Shown: piece after piece, positions 58,650 through 64,000 of the stretch
Position numbering within the stretch: position 1 is the first letter of the stretch
Layout of the letters: the number at the start of each line of letters is the position of its first letter
Origin: Chrysemys picta bellii
Lineage: Eukaryota > Chordata > Testudines > Emydidae
Length of the DNA stretch: 64,000 nt
Assembly (NCBI RefSeq): GCF_011386835.1
Contig: NC_088791.1
Span: 10,292,998 to 10,356,997, forward strand
Direction: 5' to 3'
Translations under genes and position numbers: made by a program
The notes under the pieces: model-generated
Told to the model about the DNA's origin: nothing
The model's input: the letters and a program-made list of their open reading frames with translations, nothing else
The model's database searches: none

Positions 58650-59350
58650 GAGATGACTGCCTAGGAGTCCTGCGGAAAGGGATCTGGGGGCTATAGTGGA
58701 CCACAAGCTAAATATGAGTCAACAGTGTAACACTAATGCAAAAAAAGTCAACATCATCTGGGATGTATTAGCAGGAGTGTTGTAAGCAAGACACGAGAAG
58801 TAATTATTCTGCTCTACTCCGTGCTGATTAGGCCTCAGCTGGAATATTGTGTCCAGTTCTGGGCGCCACATTTCAGGAAGGATGTGGACAAATTGGAGAG
58901 AGTCCAGAGAAGAGAAACAAAAATGATTAAAGGTCTAGAAAACATGACCTATGAGGGAAGATTGAAAAAACTGGGTTTGTTTAGTCTGGAGAAGAGAAGG
59001 CTGAGGGGAGACATGATAACAGTTTTCAAGTACATATAAGGTTATAAGGAGGAGAGAGAAAAAATATTCTTGTTAATCTCTGAGGGTAGGACAAAAAGCA
59101 ATTGGTATAAATTGCAGCAAGGGAGGTTTAGGTTGGACATTGGGAACAACTTCCTGTCAGGGTAGTTAACCACTGGAACAAATTGCCTAGGGAGGTTGTG
59201 GAATCTCCGTCATTGGAGGTTGTTAAGAACAGGTAAGACAAACACTTTCAAGGGATGGTCTAGTAGTTGTTACTTAGTCCTGCCTTGAGTGTAGAGGACT
59301 GGACTAGATGACCTCTTGAGGTCCTTCCAGTCCTACGATTCTGTGAAACC
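58650..59350 (+). mobile_element. CR1 LINE 3' end
   Basis: Contains 'gatctgggggctatagtgga', RPQLEYCVQFWAPHFRKDVD in one frame, 'ctggagaagagaaggctgag' and the terminal 'ctcttgaggtccttccagtc' plus 'cctacgattctgtg'. It is 5'-truncated and carries small indels. Confidence 0.92.
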
Positions 59351-60577
59351 CTTGGAAGAAAAGCCCCAGAGAAGAGCAGAGGATTTGTTCTTACTACCAG
59401 CTCCAGACCCTGTGAAACACTCACACTCTCACTCAGCCAGGCCCCATGGCCTTGCATGCTCGTTGCCAACAGGCAGCTAGCACTGAGTGAGGCCTCAGAG
59501 TCCAGCTGCCTGTTCACACTGCGGCTGAGGCTCTGGCAGGCCCATTTTCACTGAGAGAGGAAGCAGGGAGCAGCTGTGTTGCCCTTCCGCTGACATGAAG
59601 AGTGACAGTCACGAGGCTGCTTGAGAAACCAGATGTCCCCTACACCTGCCCTCAAAATGTCAGGTGTCCCCAGCCTTCTCGAGCCAACCTTGATGTGCTC
59701 TCCACAGCAAGTCACAGAGAGAGGCTGCTGACCCAGGGGAGTGGCTGGACTGCACTTACTGGGCCTGACCTGGCCCTGGCACTGCTGGGCAAGGCCCTGA
59801 TCCCACTGGATGCTGAGCACAGCCTGAGAAGGGTTGAGTAGCTGATGGCATTCTGCCTCTGCTGGGATCAGGCCCAGACTCTGAGCGAGGGAGGCTAAGG
59901 CAGGTACAGAGGCCTGCCTCAGCCCACCCACCAATGCATTCCCCCAACAAAGTCCCAGGGAATCTCAGGGTGGCATTCCTCATCTGCTGCTATGTGGGTC
60001 CTCTCCCCTGATGGTTGGTGGCGATGAGGAGCTCAACCCACTCCCCGGCTTCCCTGGCCCCTCTTCTCTGCCTCCACAACAGCACAGCAATAAACTACAT
60101 CTATCAAGGCACAGATTGTTTTTCTTTTACCCACAAGCCCCTGCAAAATGCCATCAATCCCTTTAGCCTGTGAAGGTCTGTGTGCCTAGCAGAAGGGACT
60201 GGTGCAGAAATTACCCTGAAAGCTCCAAGGTCGCTTTCAATAAACCAAGAGCCAGCGTCCTCCTTTCCCACCCCATACCTTCCGCCTTGCCGGTATAATA
60301 GGCCAAGCCACTCTCGATTAGGCTCTGCGCCAGCTCCCAGAGCGCTCATGTCGAGCTAAATCTGGAGTGACACCGCTCGGGCCAGCCACGGCAGCGAGAA
60401 GAGATTCGCCTGTGCAGGGCGAGGAGACTGACAGGGGCAGGGTTTAATCAGGGCTTGTTGCTGTGAGGAGCAGAGATCGAAGGAGCCAGGGGGCAGGGAG
60501 GGAGAAATGAGCTTCCTTCTCCTAAAACCACGTCTCAGCCAAAGGAAACCACACGTCCGGATGTTGGAACATCAAGC

Positions 60578-60594
60578 AAAAAAAAAAAAAAAAA
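60578..60594. repeat. A17 homopolymer
   Basis: Seventeen A followed by tcaccaaac. No recognisable retrocopy precedes it. Confidence 0.9.
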
Positions 60595-61239
60595 TCACCA
60601 AACAAACCCATAACAAATAAAACCTGGAGACATCCCTGGGTGATTCTGGAGCGAAATTAAAAGGGTGCAAACTAGGAAGGGTCATTGTAACTGGCTAGGA
60701 GGTTAGCATCAGCTTCTTAGTGCCTCCTGCCTTACCTTGCTATACACAGAGATGGCTTTTTAGGGAAGATCTCTGCTGCAGGGGACACCAGCTGATGCTG
60801 GCCCAGGCTTTTCTCAGAGAGTTTGGCATCGATTCTTTCATACTACGGGGCCCCTCTCCCCGTGATTTGCTCACTTTTACCTTTGCACGGACACACATCG
60901 TCAATAGCCTCACAGGCACCTCCAGCTGCCATGGGATCCCTGGGGTTTGGGGCTACCTGGCACTTCTGAAAATCAGGCCAAATGACCCTCCTTTTGAGAG
61001 ATGTTGCGTGCTCACAGCTCCCACTGACTTTAGCTGTACTGCGTTTGTGGCTTCTGAAACCCCAGGGGCTACTGAACAAATTCTTCTCTCACTTACTGGT
61101 GTAACACCACTGGCTGGTGAAGCTGCTCCCACTTTACACCAGGGTAAGTGACCGCAGAACCAGGCCATTAAGTCCTGGTGGGTCTCCTGGCTGCGGAGGG
61201 CTGGCTATGCTGCTCCTGAATTGGCCAGAGGGGGAATTC

Positions 61240-61330
61240 ATGTTACCCCAGTGAATCCGTGGTAGAGCCAGGAATAGGACTCAGGAGTCCTGATTTCCCA
61301 TCCCCTGCTTTAACCACTAGACAACACTCC
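61240..61330 (-). repeat. Antisense MIR-like head fragment
   Basis: The + strand reads 'ggtagagccaggaataggac', 'tcaggagtcctgatttccca' and 'gctttaaccactagacaaca', the reversed tRNA-like head of a MIR-type SINE. Confidence 0.65.
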
Positions 61331-62379
61331 TCTCCTTTTGTCCTGCTACCTCCCTTTATCCCAGCGGTGCCATGTAATGGCTCCTAGCCTTAGAGGTAGG
61401 GCCAAACCCAGAGAGAGGCTGACCCCCTGCAGCCCCGTTGGCTCAATGAGTATTCCAGGTGCCTATGGCCCCCCAGCCTTCGGCCCCTACAGAGGGTGTG
61501 TGAGTCACGTTCTCGGCTGGGCCCGAGACATGGAGTAGGTTTGGAGCCTGATTCCACCTCCCATGACCTCCCACCACTTACAATAATCTCTGGGGGCAAT
61601 CCTGGGTCATGCTAGGCATTTGTCTATCCTGTTGCATTTACCAAGTGTCCCTTGGCTGATAGATTCGCCAGCATTCAGAGCTAGCTGCCTGCAGTGCTTC
61701 ATCCCCTTCAGCAAGCACTCGTCATCCCCCTGACAGGGAGCAACATGAGGCTGGGCCACCTAGTGACTAGCTCAAGCGATAAGTGCCCTCATCAGCCAAC
61801 AGGCCATGTTCTAATGTCACTTACTCCTGTGTAAAACCAGCAGATCGTCACTGGAGTTACACCATGCTTAGATCAGACTCAGGGCCATGTAGACTGCCCA
61901 GCTGTCATGGGCAGTTGACCCCTGGAGAGGGATTTAAACTTGCGAACTGCTGGTTGACTCAGCGGGTGAGAGCTCTTGGTACCCAGTCATAGCCTGACTT
62001 CCTGTGCACAGGCTGATCTTGGGTCTTTCAGTGCTAGAGCAGAGCTGTCCCAGTGCGGCTCATCTGCATGGCTGCATCCTCTGCATTTAATTTGGTCCAA
62101 ATCACTTTTCTCATCTGAATTGATCTGGGCAAAATCGACGCCAGCCCCCGTATTAAAGTAGACGTTATAGCGAACGCTCTTTGAGCAGGGGCGGATTGCA
62201 GCAAACAGTGAAAGGGACGTTTGAAAAGGAAAATCATAAAGCCAGGCTTGGGTTCATGATTATTTGTACTAAAGTAACTTTGAGAGGCCTCAGCTGAGAT
62301 ACGGTCCCCTTTGCTGGGCGCCACACATATGCTTGGTGAGAGACTGTCTGTCCTGCCTATTTGGACTGTTAGCTCTTCA

Positions 62380-62592
62380 GGGCTGGGACTAAGTAATATT
62401 ACACCCATTTTACAGGTGGGGATCTGAAGCACAGAGAGACTTAGGGCTTGTCTACATGGGGGAGTTATTCCAGAATAACTCTTCCTGATTAACACCAGGT
62501 GTGGACACTCTTGTTCTGGAATAAGAGTGCCTATTCTGAATGCCAGATCTCCTGGGTCCCAGTGCAGTGCCTTAAACGCCAGGCCACCCTTT
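62380..62592 (-). repeat. Antisense MIR-like SINE interrupted by a gtctac-type MITE fragment
   Basis: The MIR-like part reads 'cacccattttacaggtgggg', 'agcacagagagactta' and resumes 'ccagatctcctgggtcccag' with 'gccttaaacgccaggccacc'. Between them, about 62442-62540, lies 'gggcttgtctacatggggga' plus 'ttctggaataagagtgccta', one end of a turtle hAT-like MITE. Confidence 0.6.
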
Positions 62593-63138
62593 GGAGCCAA
62601 AGTCTGGATATCCCAAACTTTGCAGGGGGGGAAAGGCAGGTTCAGTCGACCAGCCCATTATAGGGATTGTGGCTGCTGACAAAACTCAGATCCTTCTGCA
62701 GGTGCAGCTTTTGGACAGTTACCAGGGAGAAGGAGATCTGAAGCTCGGGTTGGACCTGCCTGCAGTAAAAGGCAGAGCTTTCCATTCCGGGGGGAAAGTG
62801 GTGACACCGGCATCCTTGGAGTTCAAAGCCCCCCGTGGAACAGGTGCAAGTTGCCCTCACAATGTGCCTCAGCCCTGAGCCGGAGCAACTGAGGACTCAC
62901 TTGCAGGAGCAATGGGCTCCCCCGTGCTCCTTCCAGCCGTGGCCCCGGCTGAGTGTGCTCTCAAGGTGCTGAATGTCGTGGTGGAGTGACTGGTGCCCCA
63001 GCTGGTCCCTCCCAGTCCCTTCCTCTCCCCAGCCGTGGGTGGGATATTGTTCTATTGGAAAGGATTCAGTCTCTTGTAAATTGTCTGTTGGGGGAGGGGC
63101 TGCTCTGATAAAGCTCTCCCTTGGCTCATGCCCTCTAG

Positions 63139-63378
63139 ATCTGCGAGGTACAGAACGCCACAGAGATGACCTGCCAGGCCCCAGCACTGCCCGTGGACCC
63201 AAATCACCAGTCCGAGCTAACCGAGCGCCCAGAAGAGTTTGGTTTCATCCTGGATAATGTTCAGTCCCTGCTGATCCTCAACAAAACCAACTTCACCTAC
63301 TACCCAAACCCAGTCTTTGAGGCTTTCAACCCCTCGGGGATCCTGGAGCTGAAGCCAGGAACTCCCATCATACTAAAG
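63139..63378 (+). CDS. PLXNA4: PLXNA4 internal exon 9 of 9 in window (end of IPT and start of last IPT)
   Basis: This 240-bp, 80-codon exon is phase 0 at both ends (ccctctag| and aag|gtgagg). It begins ICEVQNATEMTCQAPALPVD, continues through ERPEEFGFILDNVQSLLILN and KTNFTYYPNPVFEAF, and ends LELKPGTPIILK. Sequons NAT, NKT and NFT are visible. The FTYYPNPVFEAF...GILELKPGTPIIL block is the hallmark link into the final membrane-proximal IPT. The next exon (GKNL-type start) must lie beyond the window. The gene is therefore truncated at both window edges only by sampling. Confidence 0.96.
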
Positions 63379-63429
63379 GTGAGGAGATGGGGGTAAGGGA
63401 GCAGCATCAGAGAACGATGATGCCCTCCA

Positions 63430-63625
63430 GGAACATATCCAGCCAATCACGGCCAACATCCCACCAGTCCCAACAGAGCCCTCACCAGCATCTCACCAGT
63501 CCCAGCATTACCAGTCCTAACAGAGGGCCTGCCAACATCCCTCCAATCACAACAGAGATGCCACCAGCACCCCACCAATCGTAGCACTTCTCCTGCCAAC
63601 GTCCCACCAATCACAGCACAGCGTT
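63430..63625. repeat. Degenerate short tandem repeat near a splice donor
   Basis: Variants of ccaacatcccaccaatcaca followed by acagag recur about six times with unit length near 30-38 bp. The array begins about 50 bp after the donor of the 63139-63378 exon. Confidence 0.7.
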
Positions 63626-63843
63626 CTTAACTTTACCCCAACCCACAGCAGATATTGCCTTGTGCTGTAGGAGCCTGGTGTGCGGATTAGATTGAGCAGC
63701 GGCAGAAACTGCACTGAAAAGGGAAGCATGGAGAGAGAACGTTTGTGTTGTTCCATAACATCCTAACCGCAAGGGACAGAGCTTCGAACAACTAACCTTT
63801 TCACTTCTTGACAGTTCACCCTCATGGAAGTACACGGAGTAGC

Positions 63844-63924
63844 CCCTCAGCTGGAGTAACGCAGCATAGCTCTGTTGACTTTCCTGGAGCTACACTGATT
63901 TACACCAGCTGAGAATCTGGCCCC
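63844..63924. repeat. Fold-back (hairpin) repeat
   Basis: 'cctcagctggagtaacgcag' and 'gatttacaccagctgagaat' plus 'ctggcccc' form the two arms. This is the same family as 40131-40217. Confidence 0.6.
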
Positions 63925-64000
63925 ATGTCTCTGTTTGTGCTGCAGTACGTGACAATATGGTGATTAGGACAGCCAGACGCAGCACGTTTGGAGTTGTAAA

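Larger units (their letters stand above)
58193..63138 (+). other. Plexin intron, 4.9 kb
   Basis: GT-AG intron in phase 0. It contains a CR1 copy (58650-59350) and antisense MIR-like fragments (61240-61330 and 62380-62592). 59350-61230 looks unique, with no exon recognised. Confidence 0.8.
63379..64000 (+). other. Start of the next plexin intron
   Basis: Begins with consensus donor gtgagg. It holds a degenerate short tandem repeat (63430-63625) and a fold-back repeat (63844-63924). No exon was seen before the window ends. Confidence 0.8.

Overview
This window is vertebrate nuclear DNA, very probably from a cryptodiran turtle. Spliced exons are short and far apart. The background is dense in CR1 LINE fragments, tRNA-headed SINEs with a CR1-like tail (the cryptodire 'Cry' type), MIR/CORE-SINE-like copies, hAT-type MITEs, LTR pieces and a DIRS-type retroelement. 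No prokaryotic signal is present. The species call rests on the repeat families and is inference.

The only real host gene I can support is an A-type plexin on the + strand, best matched to PLXNA4. Nine consecutive exons run at 14732-14932, 26804-26900, 30377-30567, 39414-39565, 40387-40504, 46135-46271, 48688-48855, 58099-58192 and 63139-63378. Every junction is GT-AG, all phases agree, and they give 466 uninterrupted codons. They encode the lower ectodomain: the region before the third PSI module, PSI3 itself, and the IPT/TIG modules up to the start of the last one. The semaphorin-binding Sema domain lies upstream. The transmembrane segment, split GAP domain and Rho-GTPase-binding domain lie downstream. 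Both are outside the window.

Layout. 1-14731 is the end of a long upstream intron. It holds a MIR-like SINE with stacked nested insertions (655-2890), two CR1 pieces, an LTR-element fragment and a decayed histone H4 copy (6814-7115). 14933-26803 is a long intron with MIR-like copies, CR1, a SINE, a 67-bp tandem repeat and a 20-bp minisatellite just before the next exon. 30568-39413 carries nested CR1 pieces, a TIR MITE, a Cry SINE, a reverse-strand LTR and a DIRS-type remnant with inverted repeats. 40505-46134 has a ~75-bp tandem array, CR1 and a CORE-SINE. 48856-58098 contains a hAT MITE with a perfect 8-bp target duplication, and a ~2.5-kb DNA-transposon-like element (52161-54690) with long imperfect inverted ends and a mostly intact transposase-like frame of unknown family. 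58193-63138 holds CR1 and MIR pieces.

The strongest leads are the transposase-like element at 52161-54690, the nested insertion stack at 655-2890 and the DIRS-like inverted repeat at 37028-37316. I found no RNA gene, CRISPR array, operon or bacterial-type system.
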